Position numbers and translations under genes: made by a program
Notes under the pieces: generated by a model
Seen by the model: the letters and a program-made list of their open reading frames with translations, nothing else
Database searches by the model: none
Told to the model about the DNA's origin: nothing
NCBI GenBank assembly: GCA_944363035.1
Contig: CALVTS010000005.1
Coordinates: 52,850 to 116,849, forward strand
Direction: 5' to 3'
From: an uncultured Clostridia bacterium
GTDB lineage: Bacteria; Bacillota; Clostridia; Christensenellales; CAG-917
DNA: 64,000 nucleotides
Shown here: positions 34,760 to 43,635 of the stretch, piece by piece
How positions within the stretch are numbered: position 1 is the first letter of the stretch
How the letters are laid out: each line of letters begins with the position of its first letter

Positions 34760-37516
34760 ATGGACATTTCTTCCGTCAACAGCGATCTTATCCGCGGCAA
34801 CGTGACCACGATAATTTTGGGTTCGCTTTGGAACAGGGACCGTTACGGCTACGATATCCTGAAAGAGATAGAACTCAAAAGCGAAGGTCAGTACAAACTC
34901 AAACAACCCACTCTTTACAATCAGCTCAAACGCCTGGAAAAACAGGGACTCATCTCCTCTTATGACGGCGACCCCGACGATACGGGCGGCGGACGCAGGC
35001 GTTACTACTCTCTCACGGCGGAAGGCAGGAACTTTTTGGAAAAGGAGCGCTCGGAGTACGAATACTCCCGCACCATCCTCGACAAGCTGGTGTCCGCAAG
35101 ACAATTCGATTTTGACACCACTCCCGCCCCCTTCAACACCGACGACCTGAGACCGTACACAAAAAAGGACAATTCGGACAAAGCCAAAGTTGTCTACAAG
35201 GAAAAGGAAAAGGTCGTCCTCGTGGAAAGAAAGGTGTACATAGACGCCGACGGCAACGAGATATCCGAAGAAGAGGCTCAACGTTTGCAGGCAGAGGGCG
35301 GTTCGCGCGCCGTCTCTGAAGAGGAATACGAGCGCATCCAAGCCGAGAAACAGGCTGAGATAGAGCGCATTCAAGCCGAAAAGCAAGCCGAGCTCGACAG
35401 ACTGCGCGAGGAGAACGAGGAAGAGATAAGACGGCTGGAAGAGGAAAAGCAAGCCGAACTCGAAAAGCTGGATGAGGAAAGGCAAGCCGAGCTTGCCCGC
35501 GCCGAAGAGGAAAAACAGGCGGAACTTCAGAGACTTGCCGAGGAGGCGCGCATACGCCGCGAAGAGTTGGAAGCGGAACACGCCGAAGAGGTGGAACGAC
35601 TCCGCGCCGAAAAACTCGCCGCCGAAGAAAGATATGCCGAAAAAGAGGCCGAAGCCGCCGCAAGGCACGCCGAGGAGATGGAGCGTATCGCCCGCGAGCG
35701 CGAGGAAGCCGAAGCGCGTTTCCGCGAGGAATACGAGCGTTTCGAGGAAGAAAAGCGTGCGGAAGAGGAACGCAGGAAGGAAGCCGAGCGGCTGGAAGAA
35801 GAGCGCAGAGAGGAATTGCGTCGTATAGAGGAAGAGCGCATCGAGGCTGAAAGAAAGTTTGCCGAGGAGCGCGAGAGGTTCCTCGCCGAAAAAGCGGAGG
35901 AGGACGCAAAGCGCGAGGCGCGGGAACGCGAAGAAGCGTTGAAACGCGAGCAGGCAGAGCGCGAAGCACGCGAACGCGAAGAAGCGCTCCGCTCTCAGGC
36001 TACGATGTCTTTGGACGATGTGTTCAAAGAGCTGGACACCATGTCGGAATATTCCTCCGACGGGAACAAAGAGGACAAACTCATCGTGGAAGAGGCGGAA
36101 TGGCACGTCGAGGCTCCCCTCTCCGCTCCCGCCGAGAAGGAAGAAGCGCCCGCAGAAGAGGAAGAGCCCGCTCCCGCAGAGCAAGAGGAGCCCGTTGTCG
36201 CCGAGGAGGAAGCCCCCTCGGAAGAAGAGCCCTCGGAGGAAGAGTCCCCGGAGAAAGAGGGCGAATTCGCGACGCTTGAAGATATATTCCGCACCCTCAA
36301 CGCGAAGTCTGAGTACGCCGACGAAAAGAAAGAGGAAGACGCTTACGCGATAGACGAGGCGGAGTGGCACGTCGGATCCCGCGAGGACGCTCCCGAAGAG
36401 GAGGCGGTAGAACTGAGCGAGGAGGAAGAAAAACTCGCAGAGGAAGCGCGTGAGGAAGATGAACTCGCCGAAAAGGAGGCGACGGCGGAGGATGACAGGC
36501 TCGCGGAGCTTGCGCGTCTGGAAGCGGAACGCAAGGCGGAACTCGAACGCATAGCGCGCGAACTCGAAGAAATGAGGGCGCGTCTGGACTCCCCCGCATA
36601 CATATACGCAGAAAGAACGGTCGCAAGAGACGCCGCTCCCGCAGTGAGCGAAGCGCGCGAAGAGGTTTATGAAGAACCGGTCAGACGCGCGCCCGAAGCC
36701 ACTTTGAGCGAGGTCTTCCGCAGGATAGACGAACGTGAAGCGGCAAAAGAGGCGGAGACCGTCTCCGCCGAACAGAGGAAGATGGAGGAAGCCGCGGCAG
36801 ACCGCGCCGACGCCTCCCTTCTCACATCCGACACGTCCGACACCGATAAGGGAGAATTTGTGGTGTCCGCAGTACGCAACAAGCGTTCGGACTCCTTCGA
36901 CTACGAAAAGAGCGACGTAGATTACCGCGAATTCTTCTCCTCCATCGCGAACGCTCAGGAAGAAAAGGCAAAAGAACCCGCCGAACGCGCCATCCCGCGT
37001 CCCGAACCCGATCTGAAATCCCGCCTCTACTCAGAGGGATTCAAGATGCGTTCATACGACCGCAGGAACACCTCGGAATACTACACCTTCAATTTTATCA
37101 GCGCAAACAGGCTCAACCGCGACTGCTGGCTGGTGATGCTCGCCATCTTCCTGGTGGAGGCGGCTGTGATGTGGGCTTGCACGGCAAAGGACATCGGATA
37201 TGTCTATTTCCTCCCCATCATGTTGGGCGGGACGGCGCTCATGCTCATCCCCACCGTGATATGGCTGGTGAATCCGACCAGGCGCAAGCGTGCGGATTTC
37301 AATGTGAAGCTCTCGGTGCTCAATCGCGGCATGATGTGGATAGAACTCGCGGTGGTGCTGGTGCTCATAGCCTTCTTCGGCGTGGGCGTGAGCGTGAAAG
37401 ATACCGTGCTCATCCTCGAGATCATGGTGCTCCCCGTCATCCTGCTGACCACCCTGCCTCTGAGCTCCCTCGTCTACTACGGACTGTACAAGAGCAAACG
37501 CTACCACACCGCGTGA
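34760..37516 (+). CDS. PadR winged-helix regulator fused to a long coiled coil and four membrane helices
   Basis: A 918-residue fusion. Residues about 10-110 are a PadR winged helix (YGYDILKEIELKSEG, QPTLYNQLKRLEKQGLI, GRRRYYSLTAEGRNFL). Residues about 150-410 are an unbroken, highly charged helix with QAEKQAEIERIQAEKQAELD-type repeats, surely a coiled coil. Residues 416-650 are acidic and disordered with three copies of a short motif: SLDDVFKELDTMSEY (~416), TLEDIFRTLNAKSEY (~507), TLSEVFRRIDER (~648); the first two are followed by EAEWHV. Four membrane helices lie at about 788-808, 813-836, 858-880 and 882-906. PadR proteins are normally 100-200 residues and soluble, so this would be a DNA-binding protein tethered to the membrane. 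A bidirectional terminator follows. Confidence 0.9.
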   Translation: MDISSVNSDLIRGNVTTIILGSLWNRDRYGYDILKEIELKSEGQYKLKQPTLYNQLKRLEKQGLISSYDGDPDDTGGGRRRYYSLTAEGRNFLEKERSEYEYSRTILDKLVSARQFDFDTTPAPFNTDDLRPYTKKDNSDKAKVVYKEKEKVVLVERKVYIDADGNEISEEEAQRLQAEGGSRAVSEEEYERIQAEKQAEIERIQAEKQAELDRLREENEEEIRRLEEEKQAELEKLDEERQAELARAEEEKQAELQRLAEEARIRREELEAEHAEEVERLRAEKLAAEERYAEKEAEAAARHAEEMERIAREREEAEARFREEYERFEEEKRAEEERRKEAERLEEERREELRRIEEERIEAERKFAEERERFLAEKAEEDAKREAREREEALKREQAEREAREREEALRSQATMSLDDVFKELDTMSEYSSDGNKEDKLIVEEAEWHVEAPLSAPAEKEEAPAEEEEPAPAEQEEPVVAEEEAPSEEEPSEEESPEKEGEFATLEDIFRTLNAKSEYADEKKEEDAYAIDEAEWHVGSREDAPEEEAVELSEEEEKLAEEAREEDELAEKEATAEDDRLAELARLEAERKAELERIARELEEMRARLDSPAYIYAERTVARDAAPAVSEAREEVYEEPVRRAPEATLSEVFRRIDEREAAKEAETVSAEQRKMEEAAADRADASLLTSDTSDTDKGEFVVSAVRNKRSDSFDYEKSDVDYREFFSSIANAQEEKAKEPAERAIPRPEPDLKSRLYSEGFKMRSYDRRNTSEYYTFNFISANRLNRDCWLVMLAIFLVEAAVMWACTAKDIGYVYFLPIMLGGTALMLIPTVIWLVNPTRRKRADFNVKLSVLNRGMMWIELAVVLVLIAFFGVGVSVKDTVLILEIMVLPVILLTTLPLSSLVYYGLYKSKRYHTA

Positions 37517-37534
37517 GCGGGAAACAAAATGCTT

Positions 37535-37569
37535 AAAAACGCGGGATCACACAAGATCCCGCGTTTTTT
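37535..37569. terminator. Bidirectional terminator between the PadR fusion gene and rnhA
   Basis: AAAAACGCGGGATC and GATCCCGCGTTTTTT form a perfect stem around ACACAA with A/T tails on both sides. It serves the two convergent genes. Confidence 0.93.
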
Positions 37570-37585
37570 AGTCGCAATATGATTT

Positions 37586-38059
37586 TCAAACCTGCTTTTC
37601 TGGGATAAGCGGCTTGGGCGGAAGTTTTTTTATCGCCTCTCTCGCCAGAGCGTCGCAACGGTTGTTGTGCTCGTTGTCCGCGTGCCCTTTCACCTTGACG
37701 AAGGTGACCTTGTGCGGGCGCATTGCCGAAAGAAGTTCCTTCCAAAGATCCACGTTTTTCACCTCGTCGCGGGAAGCGGTGCGCCATCCGTTGCGTTGCC
37801 AACCGTACACCCACCCTTGCAGGAACGCGTCCACGCAGTACTGTGAATCGCTGTACACCGTGACTTCGCAAGGCTCTTTCAACATACCGAGCCCTTTGAT
37901 GACCGCCATAAGCTCCATGCGGTTGTTGGTGGTGTCACGCTCCGCGCCGCTCACCTCTCTGCGGAAGTTGCGGTAGAACAGTATCGCCGCCCAACCTCCG
38001 TCGCCGGGATTGCCCGAACACGCGCCGTCGGTATAAATGTCAACGTGCTTTTCAGGCAT
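37586..38059 (-). CDS. rnhA: Ribonuclease HI
   Basis: RNase HI cuts RNA in RNA-DNA hybrids. All four acidic residues are visible: Asp in YTDGACSGNPG, Glu in NNRMELMAVI, Asp in YSDSQYCVD, Asp in NNRCDALAREA. VKGHADNEHNN holds the flexible-loop His. Length 157 aa is normal. Its start overlaps the proC 3' end by 8 bases. Confidence 0.96.
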   Translation of the reverse strand: MPEKHVDIYTDGACSGNPGDGGWAAILFYRNFRREVSGAERDTTNNRMELMAVIKGLGMLKEPCEVTVYSDSQYCVDAFLQGWVYGWQRNGWRTASRDEVKNVDLWKELLSAMRPHKVTFVKVKGHADNEHNNRCDALAREAIKKLPPKPLIPEKQV

Positions 38060-38849
38060 TGGCGAGCTCCTCCGAGCGTTTTTTGCACTTTGCCATACCC
38101 TTTTTCACTATCTCTTCAAGCCCGTCCGCGCGGAAACTTTCCACCGCTTGGATGGTCGTGCCGCCCTTGGAGCACACCGCGTCTATGAGCTCGTCTATGG
38201 GCGCCGTGGAAAGGCGGACCATCTTCGCCGCGCCGCGCACCGTCTGTACGGCAAGAGTCTTGGCGTCCTCGGGAGAGAGCCCTCCATCCACGCCGCCGTC
38301 AATGAGCGCTTTCAGGAACATATATACATACGCGGGCCCCGACCCCGAAAGGGAGGTCACGGCGTCGAACTTGCTCTCGTCGAGCTCCACCACCTTGCCT
38401 ATCGAGGAAAAGATGTCCGCGACGAACTGGGACCTTTTGCCCTCCTCAAAGGCTATCGCGCTCATCCCCTCGCCCACCAGCGCGGGGGTATTGGGCATCA
38501 CGCGGACGTAATTGCGTTCGCCCAGCGCCGCGCGAAGTTTGGATACGGGTATCCCTGCCATTATGGATATCACCGTCCCCGCCTCTATGACGGGCGCGAC
38601 CTCCTCAAACACCGACGGCGCGACCTGCGGTTTGACCGCGAACAGCAGATATTCCGCCGAAGCCGCTATCTCACGGTTGTCAGAAGTGACGGACACTCCG
38701 TTCTGCGCCATCACGGCGAGTTTGCCCTCGTCGCGGTCGCTCACCGCTATCCTGTCCGCACGAAGCAATCCCCCCCTCAATATCCCTCCGAGGATGGCGG
38801 ACGCCATGTTGCCTGCGCCGATGATACCCAGTGTGAATTTCTTTTCCAT
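38052..38849 (-). CDS. proC: Pyrroline-5-carboxylate reductase
   Basis: ProC makes proline from P5C with NAD(P)H. The Rossmann motif GIIGAGNMASAILGG is at the N terminus; RVMPNTPALVGEGMSAI and the C-terminal signature LSGSGPAYVYMFLKALIDGG are diagnostic. Length 265 aa is normal. No proA or proB is in the window. It reads away from the tRNA-Trp gene. Confidence 0.96.
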   Translation of the reverse strand: MEKKFTLGIIGAGNMASAILGGILRGGLLRADRIAVSDRDEGKLAVMAQNGVSVTSDNREIAASAEYLLFAVKPQVAPSVFEEVAPVIEAGTVISIMAGIPVSKLRAALGERNYVRVMPNTPALVGEGMSAIAFEEGKRSQFVADIFSSIGKVVELDESKFDAVTSLSGSGPAYVYMFLKALIDGGVDGGLSPEDAKTLAVQTVRGAAKMVRLSTAPIDELIDAVCSKGGTTIQAVESFRADGLEEIVKKGMAKCKKRSEELANA

Positions 38850-38865
38850 ATGGTCTCCGTTTTAT

Positions 38866-38894
38866 TTGACTATGCACTGCATAGTTGGTATAAT
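38866..38894 (+). promoter_or_regulatory. tRNA-Trp promoter with a palindrome in the spacer
   Basis: TTGACT (38866-38871) and TATAAT (38889-38894) are 17 bases apart, and TGG before the -10 gives an extended -10 element. The spacer holds a perfect 15-bp palindrome, CTATGCACTGCATAG (38870-38884), which may be an operator. Confidence 0.85.
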
Positions 38895-38906
38895 ATACAA
38901 GCTCTT

Positions 38907-38981
38907 AGGGGAGTGGCTCAACGGTAGAGCAACGGTCTCCAAAACCGTCGGTTGCGTGTTCGAATCGCGTCTCCCCTGCCA
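38907..38981 (+). tRNA. tRNA-Trp (anticodon CCA)
   Basis: A 75-nt tRNA with encoded 3' CCA. Acceptor stem AGGGGAG/CTCCCCT, D-arm GGCTCAACGGTAGAGC, anticodon stem ACGGT/ACCGT with loop CTCCAAA (anticodon CCA at 38939-38941), T-loop GTTCGAATC, discriminator G. It has its own promoter and terminator. Confidence 0.96.
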
Positions 38982-38982
38982 C

Positions 38983-39014
38983 AACGACCTGCGCGTAGCG
39001 CGGGTCGTTTTGCT
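38983..39014 (+). terminator. Terminator of tRNA-Trp
   Basis: AACGACCTGCGC and GCGCGGGTCGTT form a long stem, followed by TTTGCTT, directly after the tRNA. Confidence 0.75.
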
Positions 39015-39052
39015 TGGTAAGGACTTATTCCGCCTTTTGCGTCATGCGCGGC

Positions 39053-39673
39053 TCAGAAACCCAGCTCTTCGCCTATGAGGATGACCTTTATGCGGTCTGC
39101 AGGTTTGGAAAAGCGGTGCACGACAAAATGGCTGCATATCGTGGTCGCCGACCTGCAATCCATGCATTTGCCCGCTTTCGCGCAGGGATTCGGGAGCCCC
39201 AGCCTCTTGACATTGAGTGGTGCGGCGACATTCCTTGCGCGCCTCACCGCATCCTCGACATTGCTCTCTATTTTATTCACGCCCGCCACCAAAATGACTT
39301 TTTCCGGACCGAATGTGATCGCGGCGACGCGATTGCCCGTCCCGTCGATGTTGACGAGCATACCCTCTTCGGATATCCCGTTCACGCCCGCGACAAAGGA
39401 ATCGGCGGTCAAACCTTTTCGCATGAGCGCCCTCTTCTCCTCGGGAGTCGCCGCGAGGTCGCGGTCTATCAGGGTGATGTCCGTCCTGTGCTTTATCGCG
39501 TCGATGAGCCCTATCTGTTCGGCGGTCACCGATCCTCCCCAGGCGACGGTGTCGCCGGACGGGATGAGTGAGAGCGCGAGTTCCCGCGCCTCCTCCGAAG
39601 TCGCGCAGTAATACGCGCCGAAACCTCTTTTCTTCAAATTGTCCAATGTGCGGAGTACAATTTCTTTGTCCAT
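39053..39673 (-). CDS. LUD-domain protein (lactate utilisation protein-like)
   Basis: A 206-residue LUD (DUF162) protein like those called lactate utilisation protein. GDTVAWGGSVTAEQIGL, ALMRKGLTADSFVAGVNGIS and GPEKVILVAGVNKI are the family blocks; the C-terminal CAKAGKCMDC and a further Cys form a possible metal site. I start at 39673, seven bases after AGGAGGA; an ATG two codons upstream is too close to it. No lutA/lutB partners are here, so the role is open. Confidence 0.85.
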   Translation of the reverse strand: MDKEIVLRTLDNLKKRGFGAYYCATSEEARELALSLIPSGDTVAWGGSVTAEQIGLIDAIKHRTDITLIDRDLAATPEEKRALMRKGLTADSFVAGVNGISEEGMLVNIDGTGNRVAAITFGPEKVILVAGVNKIESNVEDAVRRARNVAAPLNVKRLGLPNPCAKAGKCMDCRSATTICSHFVVHRFSKPADRIKVILIGEELGF

Positions 39674-39685
39674 AGTCATCTCCTC

Positions 39686-40813
39686 CTAAACATACGCTTC
39701 CGCGAAACGATCCAGCGCGGCGAGGAATTCCTCTTCCGTCTCCTTTTCGGCATACCCTTTCGCGACATTGAGCCTGACCGTGAGCGCGCACTTTTCGCAA
39801 TCCACGAAATCGCGCATCACAATGTTGATATTCGCAAGCTCTTCTCCGTCCTCATACAGCCCCGCAAGGAACGTGTTCGCGCGATCTTTGAGTTCTCCCT
39901 CGCGATAGCGCGGTCCGAAGATGAGCGCGTTGTCCGTGAGCTGGCATTGCAACACGAAGAATCCCTCGCCCACTCCTTTGAAGCAGTCTATGTAATAAGG
40001 GATGGTCTTTTTCATAAATTGACCTGCGGATCTCCCGCTGTACACTTTGACATAAGGCGACACCATCGCGGCGTCGGGCGCGTCATCCTTGCTGTTGGTG
40101 CGGAAGAAGAAGTAGTCGCGGTCTCTGAAATCCGTCTCGTCGGGGTCGATGAACACTATACATTTCCCCCTCACCGCGCCGAGCGTGAGAGAATCAAGAA
40201 ATTCCGCGTCCGAAAGAGAGGTGTCGTTGACCAGCCTTTCCGCGCTCACTATCTCGTCGAAGAGGCGGAAGACATCGCTCTCGGAATCGTTTTTGAAGTG
40301 CGAGAAGTCGAGGATGAGAAATTCCGAGGGGTGCGCGTCCATGAATTCGTCTATGTCGCGGAGTATCCCCTCGTAGTCCACTCCGTTGACGGGACCGTGG
40401 AAGATGATCATATCATCTCCCCTCTTTTTGACGCGGATGTCGAAATATCTCACCCCGCGCTCCAGCTGTCCGGCAAAGTCCAGGTCCTGCGTCGCGCCGT
40501 ACCACGGCATCTCCCTGCATCCGCTGTCGTGGGAGCCGGGGATGGCAAGTTTCGTTATCGGAGCGTCGTCCGAGACAAAGCTCATCCACTCGGTGAGATG
40601 GACGTCGGGCGACACGGCGTCGGCGGTTATCACTTTGTTTCCCTCCGCTATTATGGGCGCAAGGATGACCGCAAGCAAAGCTATGAGCGCAAAAAACGCG
40701 CCGATGACGATGAGAGCGATCCTCCCCTGTTCGCGGCGGGTGAGCTTGCGTCTGCCCTTTTTTGAAAGGTTTTCATCGAGATCTGCGGCAGTCGCCGCGT
40801 GAGAATCCTGCAT
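39686..40813 (-). CDS. Membrane-anchored PI-PLC X-domain protein
   Basis: A 375-residue protein with one N-terminal membrane helix (about 32-55) after a basic cytoplasmic stretch, so the catalytic domain is probably outside. LAIPGSHDSG (His95) and YFDIRVKK...IIFHGPV (His139) match the two catalytic histidines of phosphatidylinositol-specific phospholipase C; LILDFSHF supports the fold. Substrate might be phosphatidylinositol or a glycan-linked lipid. GGGGGA lies before the ATG at 40813. It is 12 bases upstream of the LUD gene, so they may be co-transcribed. Confidence 0.85.
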   Translation of the reverse strand: MQDSHAATAADLDENLSKKGRRKLTRREQGRIALIVIGAFFALIALLAVILAPIIAEGNKVITADAVSPDVHLTEWMSFVSDDAPITKLAIPGSHDSGCREMPWYGATQDLDFAGQLERGVRYFDIRVKKRGDDMIIFHGPVNGVDYEGILRDIDEFMDAHPSEFLILDFSHFKNDSESDVFRLFDEIVSAERLVNDTSLSDAEFLDSLTLGAVRGKCIVFIDPDETDFRDRDYFFFRTNSKDDAPDAAMVSPYVKVYSGRSAGQFMKKTIPYYIDCFKGVGEGFFVLQCQLTDNALIFGPRYREGELKDRANTFLAGLYEDGEELANINIVMRDFVDCEKCALTVRLNVAKGYAEKETEEEFLAALDRFAEAYV

Positions 40814-41204
40814 ATATCCCCCTTGTCGGATCAACGGATAACGGTATAATTTTACTTCATAATCTCGGCTTAGTCAACGGAGAGAGGGAATTATGCGACA
40901 GCCCTCGGAAAATAGGGGAAGTTGTGCGCGTCCCCTAAAGAGCGCGTGCGCACAAAGTCGGATCGGGAGGTATCGCCTCCGAAAACGGCGGAGAGCCACG
41001 GCTTTTGCCACGCCCCTGGCGCATCCCCTCTTTCGAGGAGCGTAAGTACGGGCTGTGCAGAGCCGAAATGACGCAGATCGCACTCGATGCGATCCCTTTC
41101 GGCGATTTTACTAAGCCGTAACTTGCCGATACATAAAGCTACATTGTACGCGCGTCACCTATATTGTACGCGCGACGCGCGCACCGTACGCACACGCAAA
41201 CATA
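40814..41204. other. Non-coding region upstream of the PI-PLC gene, rich in hairpins
   Basis: No gene is visible. TAGGGGA/TCCCCTA and TTGTGCGC/GCGCACAA (about 40912-40957) overlap, so only one of the two hairpins can form at a time. GGAGG/CCTCC and other short stems follow. At 41090-41150 a stretch reads TTTCGGCGATTTTACTAAGC then AACTTGCCGATACATAAAGC, similar to the inner part of the MITE-like elements at 29.3 and 33.1 kb. ATTGTACGCGCG occurs twice (about 41142 and 41163). Confidence 0.5.
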
Positions 41205-41233
41205 CAAAAACGACCGACGTGACGTCGGTCGTT
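41205..41233 (-). terminator. Terminator of the ispH-rpsA operon
   Basis: AACGACCGACG and CGTCGGTCGTT form an 11-bp perfect stem with loop TCA, followed by TTTTTG on the minus strand. It ends the cluster running from surE or cmk to ispH-rpsA. Confidence 0.92.
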
Positions 41234-41250
41234 CCGTACACTTTCAAAGG

Positions 41251-43635
41251 TCACTCTTCGACGGGAGCTTCCTCCTCGGTCTTCTTCTTGCGAGTGGTCT
41301 TTTTCTTGGGAGCCTCTTCCTCTGAGGGAGCCTCCTCCGCCTTCTCGCCGTCGAGTTGGAGGTTGAGGTTCTTGAACAGATCGCCGAGGGTGGCGTTGCT
41401 GGAGCCGGAGACCCATTCCTTGGGCTCGTTGGAGGCGGCGTCCTTTCTGGGACGGCGTTCCTTTCTCTCCTCGCTGGCGTCGAGTTTTTCGGCGAACTTC
41501 TTCATGCGGGAGGCGCGACGCGCGCTCCTCTCCTCGCCGCTCTCGCTCTCCGCGGTCTCGACGGTCTCGGTCGCCTCGGGTTCGGGGAGGAGATCCTTGA
41601 TGGAAAGGGTGATGCGGTTGTCCTCGAAGCTGATGATCTTGGCTTCCACTTCATCGCCCACTTTGAGGACTTCGCTCGCGTCCTTGATCCAGTTGTGGGA
41701 GATCTGGGACACATGGACGAGCCCGTCCACGCCGTCGGCTATGGAGATGAACGCTCCGAAGGGGAAGATGCGCTCCACTTTGCCTTTGATGACGCTACCG
41801 ACGGGATACATCTCTGCGGCGACCTCATAGGGCTTCTTTTGCAGTTGCTTGTAACCGAGGGAGATCCTGCCGTGCTCTCTGTCCATCTTGAGGACGACGA
41901 AATCGTAGGTCTCGCCGATCTTGAGCACGAGGGAGGGATCGTTGATCTTGTTCCAGCTGAGCTCGGAGATGTGAGCCAGGCAGTCGAACCCGCGCACGTT
42001 GACGAAAGCGCCGAATTCGGTGAATCTCTTCACTTTGCCCTCAACGATGTCGTTGACGTGGATATTGTTCCAGAAATTGTCCTCTTTTTCCTTCTTCTCG
42101 CGCTCGAGGATGATGCGCTGAGACGCGAACAGATAACGGGACTTCTTTTCGGGTTTGCTCTCGACTGCGATATCTTCGCCCTCTTCGCCCTCGGCGTGCT
42201 CCTTTTCCTTGGGAGGCATGAGGGTGAGGCGGAGGGTCTTATCCTTGTAGTCCTCGAGGTTCTTGACGTAACCCATACGGATCTGGGACGCGGGCACGAA
42301 CACGGTGTACTTGCCCATCCTGCCGCGCAGACCGCCCTTGACGACTTCCGTCATTTTGAGGGAGAATTCGGCGGAATTCAGAGCCTTTTCGGCCGCTTCG
42401 TCTTCGGCGCGTCTGAGATCCACTTCCTTCTTGGAAAGGGCGACATACTCCTGTTTCACGGCGATGATGTTGGCTTCGATATCGTCGCCGGCTTTGTAGT
42501 CCTGCGGGTCGTATTCCCCGTCGGCGGTTGCGTCTGCCTTATCAATGAAACCGTCTTTCTTGCCACCGATGCTGACATAGATGCCGGACTCGTCCGCGCG
42601 CAGGACCTTGCCGAAAACGCGCTTGCCCACTTTGTAATTGACAAAGCCCGTCGCTCTCGTGGATGCGACGACGTCTTCCATGGTCAGTTCCTTTTCGGGA
42701 GCGGACTGCTCGGACGCAGATTCTTCTTCGCGAAGCGTTGCCTCTTTTTTCGCTTCTTCTTCCGCTACGTTGATCTCGGCAGTAGCGACATTTTGAGTTT
42801 CACTCATAAGTTTTGTAACCTCCTGTATCAACCACGGCGGAGTTGAAGCTCCCGCCACGATCGATATGCTATCCGAATGTTTGATCTTTTTTGCGGGCAA
42901 GTCCTCGGCGCAAGTGACGAAATACGTGCGCGGATTGACCTCGGAGGCGACCTCGTACAGTCTGCGGGTGTTCGCGCTCGACCGACTGCCGACGACCAAC
43001 ACCGCGTCATGCGTACGCGCAAGTTCGCGCGCCTCGTTTTGCCTGCTTATGGTAGTATAACAAATAGTGTTGAAAATTCCAACTGTTTTTCCGCCGTTTT
43101 TTTGCGAATTTTCCGCAATTCGGCTGATTTCCCCCAGTCTGTCGGCGAGAATGGTGGTCTGAAACACCACGGAGGTGGGTTTTTCGGAAAAGATCGGCTC
43201 CTCTTTGTCCGAGATCACCCTCACATCGTCGGCGTAGCTCGCCGCCCCCGCGACCTCGTCGTGATTGCGGTCGCCCACGATGACTATCTCGTCCCCCGCC
43301 GCGCTCCTCTCCTCCACTATGCGGTGGATGCGCTTGACCACGGGACAGGTGGCGTCAAACAGTTTCACTCCGTGCGAACGCAGGAGCGCCTCATCCTCTC
43401 TCGGGATGCCGTGAGCGCGGATGAGAGCCACGCTCCCTGCGGGCAAGGCGCGCGCCTGCTGGGGGGTGACTGCTCTGACTCCCCTTTCTTCGAGATACTT
43501 CACGACGCCCTCGTTGTGTATGAGAGCGCCGACGGTGAAGACCTCGCCGTATTCTTCGGCAAGCCGCAACGCCGTATCCACGGCGTTCTTCACGCCGCTG
43601 CAAAAGCCCGCGTTTCGGGCGACGGTGACTTTCAT
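41251..43635 (-). CDS. ispH-rpsA: Bifunctional HMBPP reductase IspH / ribosomal protein S1 fusion
   Basis: A 794-residue fusion known from Clostridia. Residues about 1-285 are IspH, the [4Fe-4S] enzyme for the last MEP step: Cys in RNAGFCSGV, DATCPVV and NTICYTTISRQ, with AHGIPRE. The rest is S1, which binds mRNA: four S1 domains can be seen, two clear ones (GKVKRFTEFGAFVNVRG, GKVERIFPFGAFISIADG) and two more divergent ones before them. The acidic, Lys-rich tail contains ATLGDLFKNLNLQ, close to the motif repeated in the PadR fusion protein. The start overlaps the plsC stop as ATGA. Confidence 0.95.
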   Translation of the reverse strand: MKVTVARNAGFCSGVKNAVDTALRLAEEYGEVFTVGALIHNEGVVKYLEERGVRAVTPQQARALPAGSVALIRAHGIPREDEALLRSHGVKLFDATCPVVKRIHRIVEERSAAGDEIVIVGDRNHDEVAGAASYADDVRVISDKEEPIFSEKPTSVVFQTTILADRLGEISRIAENSQKNGGKTVGIFNTICYTTISRQNEARELARTHDAVLVVGSRSSANTRRLYEVASEVNPRTYFVTCAEDLPAKKIKHSDSISIVAGASTPPWLIQEVTKLMSETQNVATAEINVAEEEAKKEATLREEESASEQSAPEKELTMEDVVASTRATGFVNYKVGKRVFGKVLRADESGIYVSIGGKKDGFIDKADATADGEYDPQDYKAGDDIEANIIAVKQEYVALSKKEVDLRRAEDEAAEKALNSAEFSLKMTEVVKGGLRGRMGKYTVFVPASQIRMGYVKNLEDYKDKTLRLTLMPPKEKEHAEGEEGEDIAVESKPEKKSRYLFASQRIILEREKKEKEDNFWNNIHVNDIVEGKVKRFTEFGAFVNVRGFDCLAHISELSWNKINDPSLVLKIGETYDFVVLKMDREHGRISLGYKQLQKKPYEVAAEMYPVGSVIKGKVERIFPFGAFISIADGVDGLVHVSQISHNWIKDASEVLKVGDEVEAKIISFEDNRITLSIKDLLPEPEATETVETAESESGEERSARRASRMKKFAEKLDASEERKERRPRKDAASNEPKEWVSGSSNATLGDLFKNLNLQLDGEKAEEAPSEEEAPKKKTTRKKKTEEEAPVEE

